Assembly (NCBI RefSeq): GCF_964031165.1
Contig: NZ_OZ035011.1
Location: 657,001 to 721,000 of the forward strand
DNA length: 64,000 bases
Source: Rickettsiella endosymbiont of Rhagonycha lignosa
GTDB lineage: Bacteria > Pseudomonadota > Gammaproteobacteria > Diplorickettsiales > Diplorickettsiaceae
Direction: 5' to 3'
A program made the translations under genes and the position numbers. Below, piece by piece: positions 47,132 through 57,388 of the stretch (positions are counted from its first letter, which is position 1; every line of letters starts with the position of its first letter). Below the pieces are notes generated by a model, which was given only the letters and a program-made list of their open reading frames with translations, had not been told where the DNA came from and did not search any database.

Positions 47132-48859
47132 TTATAGAGTAAAATAATTTGTTGATGAAGGTGAAGTACTTAAACAAAAAGTATTGCATTCACGATTAAA
47201 TTTTATAATTTCTGCAGCTTCTTTAAAAGCGAGTTTACGTTCTTCTTTATCATTAGCATCAAAAAAATGTACGCCTAAATTCTTTTTCCATTTTTCTCGC
47301 ATGGTTGACGCTTCAGTCCCAAAAAGTTCTTCCATGCGTTGATAAGCGACACTACTTTGCTTTCCTTCGTGGATACGTTGCAGAAGTTCTCGGCGTGCAT
47401 CGAATTTTTCTTCTTCTTCCCTTTGGTTTTTATTCAACTGCATAAGACGTTCATTTTTAAATTTGATGATACTTGGATCATCTACTATTAAATAGAGTTG
47501 TGATAACAGTTGTTGTAAAAAATTCAAATCTGCTTCGCAGCAAGCTTGTAAATGTTGAGGTAGTTTTTTAAGTATAAGCTTCGCTACATTCAGAGGTTTG
47601 TCGATATATTCATTGTTTAAAAATTTATAAAAAGATCGATGTATATCTTGACGGGTGTTTTCTTTAACTACATGGATCATAAAATGATCTTTAATAAATA
47701 CTTTTATGGCTAAGATACTGTTTTCAGCAACAACCGATAGAAATTCTATTGAGTAACTTTTGTTTTTTTCAAGCAGGCCATGATTTGCTTCAAAAACTTT
47801 TTTGAGTGTTTCTAAATCAAATGGTTTTTTGGTTAAAGTTTGTATCGCTAGGAGCTGAAACAGAGTAAGTGGGTAAGTATCAGTTGATTCTTGTAGCAGT
47901 GTTTGGAATAACAAATCTAGCTTATTTGCAGTCGATTTTTGTTTTGTTAAATCGTTATTAGTCATTTCAGATTCAATATTTTTATAAGAAAATTGGATTA
48001 ACTGATCGATCAGATCTGAGCGTTGCTCACTTAGACAAAGATCAAGAAAATAAAGGATATTTTCTTGAAAATTTTGATTACTTACTAAAATATTTTCAAA
48101 AAAATTAAACCTTGCATTTGAATCAAGTCCAAGGAGATATGAAGTTAATATCGGATTTTGAGTTTCCAGTAATTGATTTATTAAGCATCGAATAAAATTA
48201 GCTGAAAAAATTAATGTAGGTGTACCAGAGAAGATAAATTTCAACAAATGTTCAACGAGATACGCATTTAAAATAGTTAGGTTAAATTTATTTTTATCTT
48301 TGATAAGTTTCTCTTCACATTCTTTAGCCAATATGGATAATGTCGAATGATAGTCTATTCGTTTGTCGTCGGGCATTGATAAGATAAATTTTAATTTATC
48401 GTCGAGTAAAAATTTATCTTTTAAACGAGCGCACCATTTTAGATTTCTTAAAGAACAGTTAGCCGCATTCAATTTGCTAAAATACTCACCATACAATTTT
48501 GCGGGTAGTTGCTCTAAAATATCGTTTAATAGAGGAGTACGGGTGTTATCTGGGTTAAGTCGCTCAAAAAACTGTGCTAAGCGTTCATTTGTAATGAGAT
48601 GAATTTTTTTAGTAAAGATAGTTTTAATAATTTTCTTAGATATATTTATTTCTGATGCTTCATAAGCATATTCTTCAAAAATAAATAATAAATCAGGAAA
48701 TTTATCCCAAGGAAAATAATTACCCGAGCGCTTAAGATCATCAATGAAATTTCGACATTTAAAATAAAAATTGCTAGGAGTTTTAAAAAAAGGTAGCCAA
48801 TAATGCAGTAATAAAATCCAATATTTTGGAATATCTTGATCTAAAGAGTCTAAATTCAT
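47132..48859 (-). CDS. Hypothetical helical protein, 575 aa
   Basis: Not recognised. Mostly helical, rich in Leu, Lys, Asn and Phe, with a charged coiled-coil-like stretch near residues 470-500 (NKNQREEEEKFDARREL). No signal peptide. AAGGAGCTCAT precedes the ATG at 48859, so expression is likely. It could be an effector or structural protein; nothing decides it. Confidence 0.72.
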   Translation of the reverse strand: MNLDSLDQDIPKYWILLLHYWLPFFKTPSNFYFKCRNFIDDLKRSGNYFPWDKFPDLLFIFEEYAYEASEINISKKIIKTIFTKKIHLITNERLAQFFERLNPDNTRTPLLNDILEQLPAKLYGEYFSKLNAANCSLRNLKWCARLKDKFLLDDKLKFILSMPDDKRIDYHSTLSILAKECEEKLIKDKNKFNLTILNAYLVEHLLKFIFSGTPTLIFSANFIRCLINQLLETQNPILTSYLLGLDSNARFNFFENILVSNQNFQENILYFLDLCLSEQRSDLIDQLIQFSYKNIESEMTNNDLTKQKSTANKLDLLFQTLLQESTDTYPLTLFQLLAIQTLTKKPFDLETLKKVFEANHGLLEKNKSYSIEFLSVVAENSILAIKVFIKDHFMIHVVKENTRQDIHRSFYKFLNNEYIDKPLNVAKLILKKLPQHLQACCEADLNFLQQLLSQLYLIVDDPSIIKFKNERLMQLNKNQREEEEKFDARRELLQRIHEGKQSSVAYQRMEELFGTEASTMREKWKKNLGVHFFDANDKEERKLAFKEAAEIIKFNRECNTFCLSTSPSSTNYFTL

Positions 48860-49028
48860 ATGAGCTCCTTATCCTGGAGTTTGATTTAAAAACAATCATT
48901 ATCTATCAAAATTAAAGTATAGCAAAAAATATTAAAAACGGATATTTTTATTTAATTAAAATTAAAAAAAATCTATTTAATTAAAAATATTATAGAATGC
49001 ACCTCTTATTTTTTAGAAGAGAAACCTT

Positions 49029-49361
49029 ATGCAAGAAAATATTTCCTTACCAATGAAAAATTCTACGCATGCTATATGTTTGTTTAATGCACAGAGACAG
49101 TTAAAAGAATTAAATTTTTTTGATCTCGCTCGCGAAGAAAAATTAAATGATATACAACAAAATTTGGAATGTGCTTTAGAAAAATGGGGTAAAAAAATTG
49201 AAAAACATTCTCGAGAAGATAAATTGAGTCTATTGGAACGCACAATAAAAAGCTTAGTTTTTTATAGTAGTTCCTTTTTTAAGAATGATACCCATCAAGA
49301 AGATCAAACAAAGTATTCGCAAAATTTTGGTATTAGTAATAGGATGAGCATTAAACATTAA
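49029..49361 (+). CDS. Hypothetical protein, 110 aa
   Basis: Small charged, probably helical protein ([18 protein letters not shown]). AGAAGAGAAACC lies before the ATG. Its 3' end overlaps the 3' end of ychF by eleven bases on the opposite strand. No family recognised. Confidence 0.55.
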   Translation: MQENISLPMKNSTHAICLFNAQRQLKELNFFDLAREEKLNDIQQNLECALEKWGKKIEKHSREDKLSLLERTIKSLVFYSSSFFKNDTHQEDQTKYSQNFGISNRMSIKH

Positions 49362-50442
49362 ATAAAAAATGCATCACATCGCCATCCTTGACCAGATAGG
49401 TTTTACCTTCTAAACGCCATTTACCCGCTTCTTTGGCGCCTTGTTCACCTTGATAACGTATGAAGTCATCATAGCTGATGACTTCAGCGCGAATAAAGCC
49501 TTTTTCAAAATCGGTATGGATGCAAGCAGCAGCCTGTGGAGCGGTTGCGCCTTTGTGCACGGTCCAAGCGCGAACTTCTTTGATACCTGCAGTGAAATAG
49601 GTTTGTAAATCTAGTAACTCATAACCAGCACGTATCAAACGATCTAAACCTGTTTCAGTTAAACCACAGGCTTGTAAGAATTCTTGTTTTTCCTCATCAT
49701 TTAAATCGATACAATCTTCTTCTAATTTCGCGCAAATCGCCACTACTTTGGCTTTGTCTGCATGGGCATAAGTCTCTAATTGTTCAAGTAATGGATTATT
49801 CGCAAAACCTTGTTCATCGACATTGGCAATATACAAGGTGGATTTGAGCGTTAAAAAAGAGAAGGGACGCAACAACACTAATTCTTCAGGATTGAAATCG
49901 AGTTGACGTAATAAGCGACCTTGGTTTAATTCTGGAATAATACGTTCTAATAAATTTTTACTTAGCAGTGCCGATTTGTCATTAGACTTACTGGCTTTGT
50001 TAAGACGCAATACGGCTTTTTCAGCGCTTTCTAAATCGGCTAAGGCTAATTCAGTATGGATAGTTTGTACATCAGCAACTGGGTTGACTTGGCCTGTGAC
50101 ATGCACAACATCGGAATCTTCAAAGCAGCGTACAACATGCACAATTGCATCGACCTCGCGGATATGGGCAAGAAATTTATTACCTAAACCTTCACCCTGT
50201 GCGGCTCCTTGCACTAAACCGGCGATATCAACAAATTCCATCGTAGTGGGTATTATTTTTTGCGGTTTAACAATCTTGGCTAGCGCACTAAGACGTAGGT
50301 CTGGAACTGGGACGATACCCACATTTGGTTCGATGGTGCAAAAAGGGTAATTGGCCGCTGCAATACCTGCTTTGGTTAAGGCATTAAATAAAGTGGATTT
50401 TCCCACATTGGGGAGGCCAACAATGCCACATTTAAATCCCAT
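49351..50442 (-). CDS. ychF: Ribosome-binding ATPase YchF/OLA1
   Basis: GTPase-fold ATPase that binds ribosomes. The P-loop is GLPNVGKST, the switch [17 protein letters not shown] is typical, and the [12 protein letters not shown] segment is the family hallmark. A TGS domain with [20 protein letters not shown] lies at the C-terminus. 363 residues. It follows pth in the usual order of the lolB-ispE-prs-rplY-pth-ychF cluster. Confidence 0.95.
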   Translation of the reverse strand: MGFKCGIVGLPNVGKSTLFNALTKAGIAAANYPFCTIEPNVGIVPVPDLRLSALAKIVKPQKIIPTTMEFVDIAGLVQGAAQGEGLGNKFLAHIREVDAIVHVVRCFEDSDVVHVTGQVNPVADVQTIHTELALADLESAEKAVLRLNKASKSNDKSALLSKNLLERIIPELNQGRLLRQLDFNPEELVLLRPFSFLTLKSTLYIANVDEQGFANNPLLEQLETYAHADKAKVVAICAKLEEDCIDLNDEEKQEFLQACGLTETGLDRLIRAGYELLDLQTYFTAGIKEVRAWTVHKGATAPQAAACIHTDFEKGFIRAEVISYDDFIRYQGEQGAKEAGKWRLEGKTYLVKDGDVMHFLFNV

Positions 50443-50454
50443 AAAGTGTTCCTG

Positions 50455-51069
50455 TTATTCTTGTTGTGTATGTAAAATTTGCATCGCGTGTTCTTGGTTA
50501 CCTTCGGCAAAACGGGTTAATGTACTTAGCGCAAGTTCGATGGCGAGCTCTATTCTTTGTTTATCCGTAACGGAAGGTATCCCCAAGACATAATCATGGA
50601 CACGATCGCGCTGACCAGGGTGACCAATGCCGAGTCGCAAGCGCCAAAAATCTTTGCTGTGCAAATGAGCCACAATATCTTTTAAACCATTATGCCCGCC
50701 GTCACCACCACCTTGTTTATAGCGTGCCACACCGGGTAATAAATCTAAATCATCATGGACAATTAAGATGCACGCGGTGGGGATGCGATAAAAATTAGCA
50801 ATGGCTTTAACTGCACGTCCGGAATCGTTCATATAGGTGCTGGGGATTAGCACGTAACATTTTCCAGATGTGAGCGACCAGGTCGTCACCGAGGCATGAA
50901 ATTTATTTTCCACCTTTAAAGCGGATAAGGAATGCTGATGTAATAGCGCATCAATGAGCCATGCTCCGGCATTATGCCGGCTTTTTGCGTATTCTTTACC
51001 AGGATTCGCTAAGCCGGCAATCAGCTGTATACTCTTCGCACTTAAACTTTTGTCTATGTTGCCGCTCAA
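50455..51069 (-). CDS. pth: Peptidyl-tRNA hydrolase
   Basis: Essential enzyme that releases peptides from peptidyl-tRNA. GLANPGKEYAKSRHNAG carries the catalytic His and Asn; STYMNDSGRAVKAI and VHDDLDLLPG follow, and GGGDGGHNGLKD is typical. Homologues begin right at the IQLIAGLANPG segment, yet the residues before it (SGNIDKSLSAKS) are those of element copy C. I place the start at the TTG at 51069, preceded by GAGG as in copies A and B. The ATG at 51138 in the same element would add 23 more residues. No other start exists before the catalytic domain. Confidence 0.92.
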   Translation of the reverse strand: MSGNIDKSLSAKSIQLIAGLANPGKEYAKSRHNAGAWLIDALLHQHSLSALKVENKFHASVTTWSLTSGKCYVLIPSTYMNDSGRAVKAIANFYRIPTACILIVHDDLDLLPGVARYKQGGGDGGHNGLKDIVAHLHSKDFWRLRLGIGHPGQRDRVHDYVLGIPSVTDKQRIELAIELALSTLTRFAEGNQEHAMQILHTQQE

Positions 51070-51151
51070 TTCGCAATCCTCATCTTTATTGTGTACACCA
51101 GATTGCTGTATGGACGCGGCACTTGCCAAAAATCCCATTGCTGTGAGTATA
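51028..51151 (-). repeat. MITE-like element copy C
   Basis: 124 bp bounded by TATACTC and GAGTATA. The middle is diverged (no GAAGCAACCGG block), but the ATGAGGATTGCGAATTG and GTGCGAAGAGTATA parts are kept. It fills the rplY-pth junction and supplies the start of pth. Confidence 0.87.
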
Positions 51152-51174
51152 GAGGATGAGTTCCATGCCGAGGA

Positions 51175-51885
51175 TTAATTTTTGTCCTTTTCGGCCTTTT
51201 CTTTACCTTCACTGGCTGTTTGTTCAGCATCATCTTTGACATTGATAGCAGGTACTTCAGCCGATTCAGGTGCTGCGGTCAGATCTTCTTCGACAACCGC
51301 ACGTGGTATATGAATATTGACCACCGGCCGGTCGTCTTCATGACTGATCGCTGCGGTTAATTCAACGCCTTGTGGTAAATTAAGCTGGGATAACAAGATG
51401 GATTCATCCAGTCCTAAGCTAGATACATCGACCTCAATGTACTCTGGAAGTGCTGCCGGTAAACACCGAACTTCGACGCTGTTTAATAGTTTAGTAAGGA
51501 CACCGCCAGCGTCTTTGACACCCGGTGCATCGGCTTCGCCATTAAAGTGTAAGGGCACTGACATGGTGATTTTTTCTTTTGCAGATACGCGCATTAAGTC
51601 GACATGCAAGATACGCGGCTTATAGGCATGCCGTTGCAGGTCTTTTAATACCGCTTTTTGTTCGATACCATCGATCTTGATGGTTAAAATATGCGAATAA
51701 AAGGCTTCATTTTCCAGTGCCCGTAATATTTGGTTATGTTCCAAAGAGACAGGTAAGGGCGGCTCTGCTGCGCCATACAAAATAGCCGGAACGCGATTTT
51801 CAAGACGACGGAGACGGCGGCTCGCACCCGACCCAAACACCTCTCGAGTTTCTGCGTTGAGTTCAAATTGATGATTTGTTGACAT
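51175..51885 (-). CDS. rplY: 50S ribosomal protein L25 (CTC type)
   Basis: 5S rRNA-binding ribosomal protein with a long C-terminal extension of the CTC/TL5 form. The L25 domain is about residues 1-95 (ETREVFGSGASRRLRR, RVPAILYG, LKDLQRHAYKPRILHVDL). A second beta domain and an acidic Glu/Lys tail follow, to 236 residues. TTTGAGGAAA precedes the ATG at 51885. Element copy D lies just upstream and may carry promoter sequence. Confidence 0.93.
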   Translation of the reverse strand: MSTNHQFELNAETREVFGSGASRRLRRLENRVPAILYGAAEPPLPVSLEHNQILRALENEAFYSHILTIKIDGIEQKAVLKDLQRHAYKPRILHVDLMRVSAKEKITMSVPLHFNGEADAPGVKDAGGVLTKLLNSVEVRCLPAALPEYIEVDVSSLGLDESILLSQLNLPQGVELTAAISHEDDRPVVNIHIPRAVVEEDLTAAPESAEVPAINVKDDAEQTASEGKEKAEKDKN

Positions 51886-51912
51886 ATACTTTTTTCCTCA
51901 AATTCAAAAAAT

Positions 51913-52037
51913 TATACTCTTCGCACTTGAATTTTTGACTGTGTTACCGTTCAATTCGCAATCCTCATGTAGGTTAATACACTCCAGTTGCTTCACTACG
52001 CAGGCCACTATCAAAAAATCCCATTGCTGTGAGTATG
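51913..52037 (-). repeat. MITE-like element copy D
   Basis: 125 bp, ending ACTCTTCGCACTTGAATTT on the plus strand, with GAGTATG at the other end. It lies 28 bases upstream of rplY. Its peptide frame stops (IIF stop) before the rplY start, so here it is leader only, and rplY uses its own SD. Confidence 0.87.
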
Positions 52038-52340
52038 TCATCCCGCGACCAGGATGAGTGGGCAGTAGTTTACGGGGATTTACAATAAAACTCCAGGTGT
52101 TTTTAGGAGTTTTACAAAAGTTTCACTGAATAAATACCTAGAATTTAGGCCGCGTGATGAGCCTTCCCTAATTACATTTGTCTGTATTACCTAAGGGTGT
52201 GGGTCTTTCCTAGATTGCCGTGCATTCTGCGCTCGAAATGTGTTAATTCGCAAAATTGCTAATTAAGTTTTATTTAATGTATTTAGATTAAAATACTAAA
52301 GTCAAGAGCAAAAATAATAATAATAAGTAGGAAATAAGCC
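52038..52340. other. Divergent intergenic region
   Basis: No gene seen. It has two short stems: TCATCC/GGATGA (about 52038-52057) and AAAACTCC/GGAGTTTT (52087-52094 and 52106-52113). The last 80 bases are very AT-rich and probably carry the promoter of the following plus-strand gene. Confidence 0.4.
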
Positions 52341-55300
52341 ATGGGTAAATTTTCTTTAGAAATTGATCATACAGCTAATCCAATTCCTGATACAACACAG
52401 GAAAATTTTTTTAAACAGCTCAGTATTTTTATTATCAAACAACAAAAAATAAACGATGAACTTAGTGCGATAGCCGAGAAAGTCAGACTCGATCCGAAAG
52501 CTAATAGATATCCAAATATTGTAAATCGGAAAACGCAGCTAAGTGCGGAATGCGATAAAAACCAGCGACTTATAAATACAGAAATTAAAAAAATTAACGC
52601 GAATAATAAATTTGAAAACGAACTGCGCAGATTACCGCAAAGGCATTTGCAACTTTTAGACAAACAAAAAAAATTAGCTCAGGAATTATGTGAAGAAAAA
52701 ATAAACGAAGAACAGGCTGAAAGATTAAAAGCTGAAATAAATAATGAGCTTTTTTGGTTATGTTCTGAACCCGTTAGTAGGCTTTATAAAAGTGATTTTC
52801 AAAATATCTTGACCAATGGAATTTCTAAAGCAAATCTCTCTTATCTCGGAAAATTGAGCCAATTAGATGAGAGAATCCGTAACACGGCAGAAGATAAAAT
52901 CGCTGACTATCATATGGAGACAGCTGAGAAACAAATAGCAAAAAATTCTCAAAAGGCAAGTCAACGTGTGAGTGGTTTGATAAAAAAAAATAGCGTAAAC
53001 AATCCTTGCGACTTTGAAATAGCGTTTGACGAAAACGAGTCTCTGCCAGCACTTTTTACTGTTGATTCTGTCGACCGAATTTATGAATTAGTATTAAACG
53101 GTGCAGATCCTAGTCAAGAAAGTGAAGGTTTAGGCCAAACCCCTTTAGATCGTCTATTTTCAACACGGTATGAAATCCAACAGTCATTAAATGGCATTTA
53201 TATTGCTAAAAGTAGCGTGCAAGCTGCACGACAGATGCATTCATCTAAGGAATTAAAAGTAGAATTAAAAAATCAAAAGAAACATTTGAAAATTGCAGCT
53301 GCAGCGTTAAAGCTTGAATTAAAAAATAATGAAACGCATATTAAGGCGCAAATTGAGGTATTAGTGCTGCGAAATCCGGATGCTGAGGTATCGCACTATC
53401 CTGATATTGCCCGTTCAGAAAAATATCTGTCGATATGGAATGCGTGTAAACAAGAAGTGGTGGCAATGAAGCAGAGCAAACTGACGGAAACTTGCTGTGT
53501 GTATGATTTATTTATCGAAAATATAGAAAAATTACCTGACATACCAGCGAATACTTTAAAATCACTTGGCGCTAAGTTTCCTCACTATTATCCTCTTTTG
53601 AAAATGCAAAATGATATAATAGTAAATTATCGTTTAGTATTACCTAAATCTCAACAAGTGATACCAACAACCGAGGGAAGTTTGGTAGGTACTTCGGATA
53701 ATGTTACAATTAATCGAAAAACAAAAATCCTGGGAGAAACTATGCCAAATGACAATTTAAATAAAAAAAATCCAGATTTTGTAGCAGAATTAAAAGGTAT
53801 AAAAGGTATAATAGAAAAACAAACTCAAGAACAACCCATTGACTCATCATCTTTAATTTATGCCGATCTTGAATTCAGTGGAATATTTGGAAACAATCCA
53901 ATTGAAAATAAAGATAACACAGATAAAACCGAATATACTCAAATTCTTTCGCTGGGTTTAATTAATCAAGCAAAAAAAATAATAGCGGATATCAATACTG
54001 AGAATAAAAAAATACAAGGGATAGAAAATTCTAAAAAATTAAATCAACCAGCTAGTAATTTAGCTATAATAAAAGAAGAAGTAAAAAAAGCCCGTGAAAA
54101 CAAGCTTATTCTAGAAACTAAATTATCAGAAATTAGAGGGCCACTAAATAGTGAATTTAACGTAAACTTTGAGCGGTTACAAAACAAAGAAACCGAACTT
54201 GAAAAAGATATTAAAGATACGCATGGCCATATCGACAAGTATTATCAATTAACATCTGATTTATTCAATACTAGAAATGAACATATTGGTTTAATTCAAA
54301 ACAATATAGAGTTTGAAAAAATATTAGCGAATCACAGTAAGGATTTACAAGATGAGGCTGGAACTCCTTTATATCACTTATATAAAGACGAATTAAGCTT
54401 ACAGACAAAACGATTAGCGACTTTAGAAGAAAAAAAAGAACTTATAAAACTGAATTCACACCTGCATGACCAAGAGAACAATGAGAAGCAGTCCAGTGAA
54501 AGTTCTGCTGATATCGACAGCTGTTATAGGAGAATATTGCTACTAAAAAATGAAATCGATATTAAGGAAAAAACTTTTCAAAACGAAGAAATTGAACGCA
54601 TAACAATAGGGAGTTTGGCACCAGATGGCGCATGTGAATCATCCGAATATGCAATTAATTCTTTCTATGGACAAGAAGAACAGCAAACTTCAGCAAATAT
54701 TCTTCCTATTGATCCTATTGCTAAGCCAAAGCCATTGTCAGAATCTGAACAGCTAAAAAAACAAATGGAAGCATTAACAATCCAGAGAATAGAGACGATT
54801 AATCAACTTCGGAATGAGGAATTATCATCAAAAAAATCAATTTTCTCTTCAGAATTGGATGGAATTGAATTAAGTATTAAAGCAAAATATGACCGTATAG
54901 CAGAGTTAGAGAAAGAAAAGCTTGCTGCCCCTGTTGTTGATAGTAATAAGTCTAAACCCGTTGAATCTACTCAAACCGAAAAACAAGGTGCAGTGCCTAA
55001 GAAGAAACCTGATTCTGTCAAACCAGCGATAAATCTTGTTGCAAAATTGCAAGAAAGATCAGAACAAATTATTAAAGATTGGCAAAAGCCTTTATCTGAA
55101 CCAGTTTCTGAGCCGACTCAGCAAAAATTGGAAGAATTGAAAAAACAAAAAGAGTTGGAAGATCTTCTAAAAGCAAAGCCTAAAAAAACTAATCTCTTGG
55201 AAAATTCTACAAATAAACAGAGTGCAGTGTCTGCAAAAAACAAAAACCCTGCATTTTTTAATGAACTTAATGAAAAATTGCAAGCAAAGCAAGCAATGCA

Positions 55301-55403
55301 AGGAACATCTACATCCACATTTTTTGGGTCAGGTAATTCATCTATTTCAGGTGATAAGACAAAAACGCCAAAAATACCAACGCGTAAACAATTGAGTCAA
55401 TAA
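52341..55403 (+). CDS. Large coiled-coil protein, 1020 aa
   Basis: Not recognised. Long Lys/Glu/Asn/Gln-rich helical stretches suggest coiled coils (residues about 90-200, 320-350, 560-700, 780-870). One short ankyrin-like stretch (VLNGADPSQESEGLGQTPLD, near 250-270) stands in the first third. The last 200 residues are Pro/Lys/Ser-rich and probably disordered (KQGAVPKKKPDSVKP, KTPKIPTRKQLSQ). TAGGAAATAAGCC precedes the ATG. It stands alone on the plus strand inside the otherwise conserved prs-rplY region, suggesting insertion. An effector role is only an inference. Confidence 0.8.
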   Translation: MGKFSLEIDHTANPIPDTTQENFFKQLSIFIIKQQKINDELSAIAEKVRLDPKANRYPNIVNRKTQLSAECDKNQRLINTEIKKINANNKFENELRRLPQRHLQLLDKQKKLAQELCEEKINEEQAERLKAEINNELFWLCSEPVSRLYKSDFQNILTNGISKANLSYLGKLSQLDERIRNTAEDKIADYHMETAEKQIAKNSQKASQRVSGLIKKNSVNNPCDFEIAFDENESLPALFTVDSVDRIYELVLNGADPSQESEGLGQTPLDRLFSTRYEIQQSLNGIYIAKSSVQAARQMHSSKELKVELKNQKKHLKIAAAALKLELKNNETHIKAQIEVLVLRNPDAEVSHYPDIARSEKYLSIWNACKQEVVAMKQSKLTETCCVYDLFIENIEKLPDIPANTLKSLGAKFPHYYPLLKMQNDIIVNYRLVLPKSQQVIPTTEGSLVGTSDNVTINRKTKILGETMPNDNLNKKNPDFVAELKGIKGIIEKQTQEQPIDSSSLIYADLEFSGIFGNNPIENKDNTDKTEYTQILSLGLINQAKKIIADINTENKKIQGIENSKKLNQPASNLAIIKEEVKKARENKLILETKLSEIRGPLNSEFNVNFERLQNKETELEKDIKDTHGHIDKYYQLTSDLFNTRNEHIGLIQNNIEFEKILANHSKDLQDEAGTPLYHLYKDELSLQTKRLATLEEKKELIKLNSHLHDQENNEKQSSESSADIDSCYRRILLLKNEIDIKEKTFQNEEIERITIGSLAPDGACESSEYAINSFYGQEEQQTSANILPIDPIAKPKPLSESEQLKKQMEALTIQRIETINQLRNEELSSKKSIFSSELDGIELSIKAKYDRIAELEKEKLAAPVVDSNKSKPVESTQTEKQGAVPKKKPDSVKPAINLVAKLQERSEQIIKDWQKPLSEPVSEPTQQKLEELKKQKELEDLLKAKPKKTNLLENSTNKQSAVSAKNKNPAFFNELNEKLQAKQAMQGTSTSTFFGSGNSSISGDKTKTPKIPTRKQLSQ

Positions 55404-55447
55404 TAAAAATTTATTTTGGGACAAGGATGTTCAAAAATAAAGTTAAA

Positions 55448-56407
55448 TTAATCAACAAACATTGAACTGACCGATTCTTCCGAATTAATTCGGCAAATTG
55501 TTTTCGCTAACATATCACTCAAACTCAATTGACGGATCTTTTTGCAATGCTTTGCTTCATCACTTAACGGAACCGTATCGGTGACAACGAGTTCATTGAT
55601 AATTGAATTTTGAATAGTCTCTATAGCATTCCCTGATAGAACCGGATGTGTACAATATGCCATGATTAAATGAGCACCATTTTCTTTTAAAGCTTGCGCG
55701 GCCAAGCATAAAGTGCCACCTGTGTCGACGATATCATCGACTAATAAGCAATTGCGATCTTTCACTTCACCGATAATATGCATAACTTCAGTTTTATTTG
55801 GACCGGTACGGCGTTTATCGATGATAGCGATATCGGCATCATTGAAACGTTTAGCAATCGCACGCGCTCTAACCACGCCACCTACATCCGGTGATACAAC
55901 AATTAATTGCTCATTGCTTTTGTAAAGCTTTTGGCTTTCCATATCTTTTAAGATTTCTGGTGTGGCATACACATTGTCCACGGGAATATCAAAAAATCCT
56001 TGGATTTGATCAGCATGCAGATCCACCGTGAGTAAACGACTGATACCTACAGCAGTCATCATATCCGCAACGACGCGTGCAGTAATCGGAACACGTGAGG
56101 AGCGAATACGTCGATCTTGACGGCCGTAGCCAAAATAAGGAACGACCGCCGTGATACGTTTCGCCGATGCGCGACGTAAGGCATCGGCCATGATGATGAG
56201 TTCCATTAAATTGGTGTTAACCGGCGGACAGGTCGGTTGCATAATAAAGACGTCTTGTCCTCTGACATTTTCTAAAATTTCTACCATGATTTCACCGTCA
56301 CTAAATTGACCGACGGTGGCTTTACCTAATTCTTTGCCTAAATGTTTAGCTACTTTTTCAGCTAAAGTTCGATTAGCGTTACCAGTAAAGAGCATCATTT
56401 CAGACAC
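55448..56407 (-). CDS. prs: Ribose-phosphate pyrophosphokinase
   Basis: Makes PRPP from ribose-5-phosphate and ATP. Marks: [54 protein letters not shown] and the PRPP loop [14 protein letters not shown] use GTG at 56407 (MSEMMLF matches E. coli MPDMKLF) with GAGG at a proper distance. 319 residues. Downstream of the tRNA-Gln gene, as in related gammaproteobacteria. Confidence 0.95.
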   Translation of the reverse strand: MSEMMLFTGNANRTLAEKVAKHLGKELGKATVGQFSDGEIMVEILENVRGQDVFIMQPTCPPVNTNLMELIIMADALRRASAKRITAVVPYFGYGRQDRRIRSSRVPITARVVADMMTAVGISRLLTVDLHADQIQGFFDIPVDNVYATPEILKDMESQKLYKSNEQLIVVSPDVGGVVRARAIAKRFNDADIAIIDKRRTGPNKTEVMHIIGEVKDRNCLLVDDIVDTGGTLCLAAQALKENGAHLIMAYCTHPVLSGNAIETIQNSIINELVVTDTVPLSDEAKHCKKIRQLSLSDMLAKTICRINSEESVSSMFVD

Positions 56408-56452
56408 AGAGGAACCTCATTGTGTTAAATAAAAAGATTAGATGGATATGTA

Positions 56453-56527
56453 TGGCTGGGGTGCTAGGATTCGAACCTAGGAATGCCGAGATCAAAACCC
56501 GGTGCCTTACCACTTGGCGACACCCCA
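56453..56527 (-). tRNA. tRNA-Gln (anticodon UUG)
   Basis: On the minus strand: acceptor TGGGGTG pairing with CACCCCA, discriminator G, then an encoded CCA. The anticodon loop TTTTGAT gives anticodon TTG (codon CAA), and the T-arm has GGTTCGAATCC. 75 bases including CCA. Its first 21 bases are also the end of ispE, and prs follows. Confidence 0.96.
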
Positions 56528-57385
56528 ATTTTTCATTATTTGTTGTAAAGGTGAAGTGGTTAACCCTTTACACACAAAGCCTTGATAAGGCGCTTTAATT
56601 TTTTCTAGTAGTGTTTCAGCGGCTACTTTTGTACTGAGTGTAGCAAAAATACACGCGCCGGTCCCTGATAAGCGAGCAGGGGCATAATGATTTAAGAAGT
56701 CTAAGCCTTCTGCAATCACTGGATAATCCTGCCTAACGATGTGTTCAAAATCATTATGTGTATTTAATGATCCGCTTAAAAAGGTTTGTATTTTGATGGG
56801 TGTCGTGTTGTATGTCAATCGGGGATGTGAAAAAAGTTTTGCAGTCGAAATAGTTAAGGGTGGAATCATTACCACAAACCATTTTTCAGGTAACGGTATT
56901 GGGTGTAGTTTTTCGCCTATCCCTTCAGCCCAACTGCTTTCACCCTGAATAAATATTGGTACATCGGCGCCGAGTGTAGCACCTAAATTTAATAATTCGT
57001 CTAAAGGTAAATTCATTTTCCATAAGTGATTTAACACGACGAGTGTCGTTGCCGCGTTGGAACTACCGCCACCTAAACCGCCGCCGATCGGAATACGTTT
57101 TTTGATAAGTATATCAACGCCGGGTAAATTTTTATTTCTATCTTGTAATAAGCGTGCTGCTTTAATGGCTAAATTATCTTCATCGGGAATGACTGCTGCA
57201 GTGACGGGGTTAAGTAATGATACACAGGTGCAATTAATTTGTGGATCGGCGCGTTGCGTAAAACTTAATTCATCGCAGTAATCAATCAGTTGAAAAACAG
57301 TTTGTAGTTCATGATAGTGATCGGGTCTGCGACCGGTAAGATGTAAAAAAAGATTTAATTTTGCAGGGGCGGGCCAATAGTACAT
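56507..57385 (-). CDS. ispE: 4-(cytidine 5'-diphospho)-2-C-methyl-D-erythritol kinase
   Basis: GHMP kinase of the MEP isoprenoid pathway. WPAPAKLNLFLHLTGRR at the N-terminus, the ATP-binding PIGGGLGGGSSNAATT loop and the C-terminal RLSGTGACIFA motif are all present. I start at the ATG at 57385; a GTG at 57397 is in frame but lies in the end of element copy E. The last codons (NWGVAKW and the stop) are read from the first 21 bases of the tRNA-Gln gene, on the same strand. Confidence 0.93.
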   Translation of the reverse strand: MYYWPAPAKLNLFLHLTGRRPDHYHELQTVFQLIDYCDELSFTQRADPQINCTCVSLLNPVTAAVIPDEDNLAIKAARLLQDRNKNLPGVDILIKKRIPIGGGLGGGSSNAATTLVVLNHLWKMNLPLDELLNLGATLGADVPIFIQGESSWAEGIGEKLHPIPLPEKWFVVMIPPLTISTAKLFSHPRLTYNTTPIKIQTFLSGSLNTHNDFEHIVRQDYPVIAEGLDFLNHYAPARLSGTGACIFATLSTKVAAETLLEKIKAPYQGFVCKGLTTSPLQQIMKNWGVAKW

Positions 57386-57388
57386 GGT

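Noticed and set aside
49976-50350. 124-codon ORF antisense to ychF
   Set aside because: Shadow of a strongly conserved gene; no independent signal.
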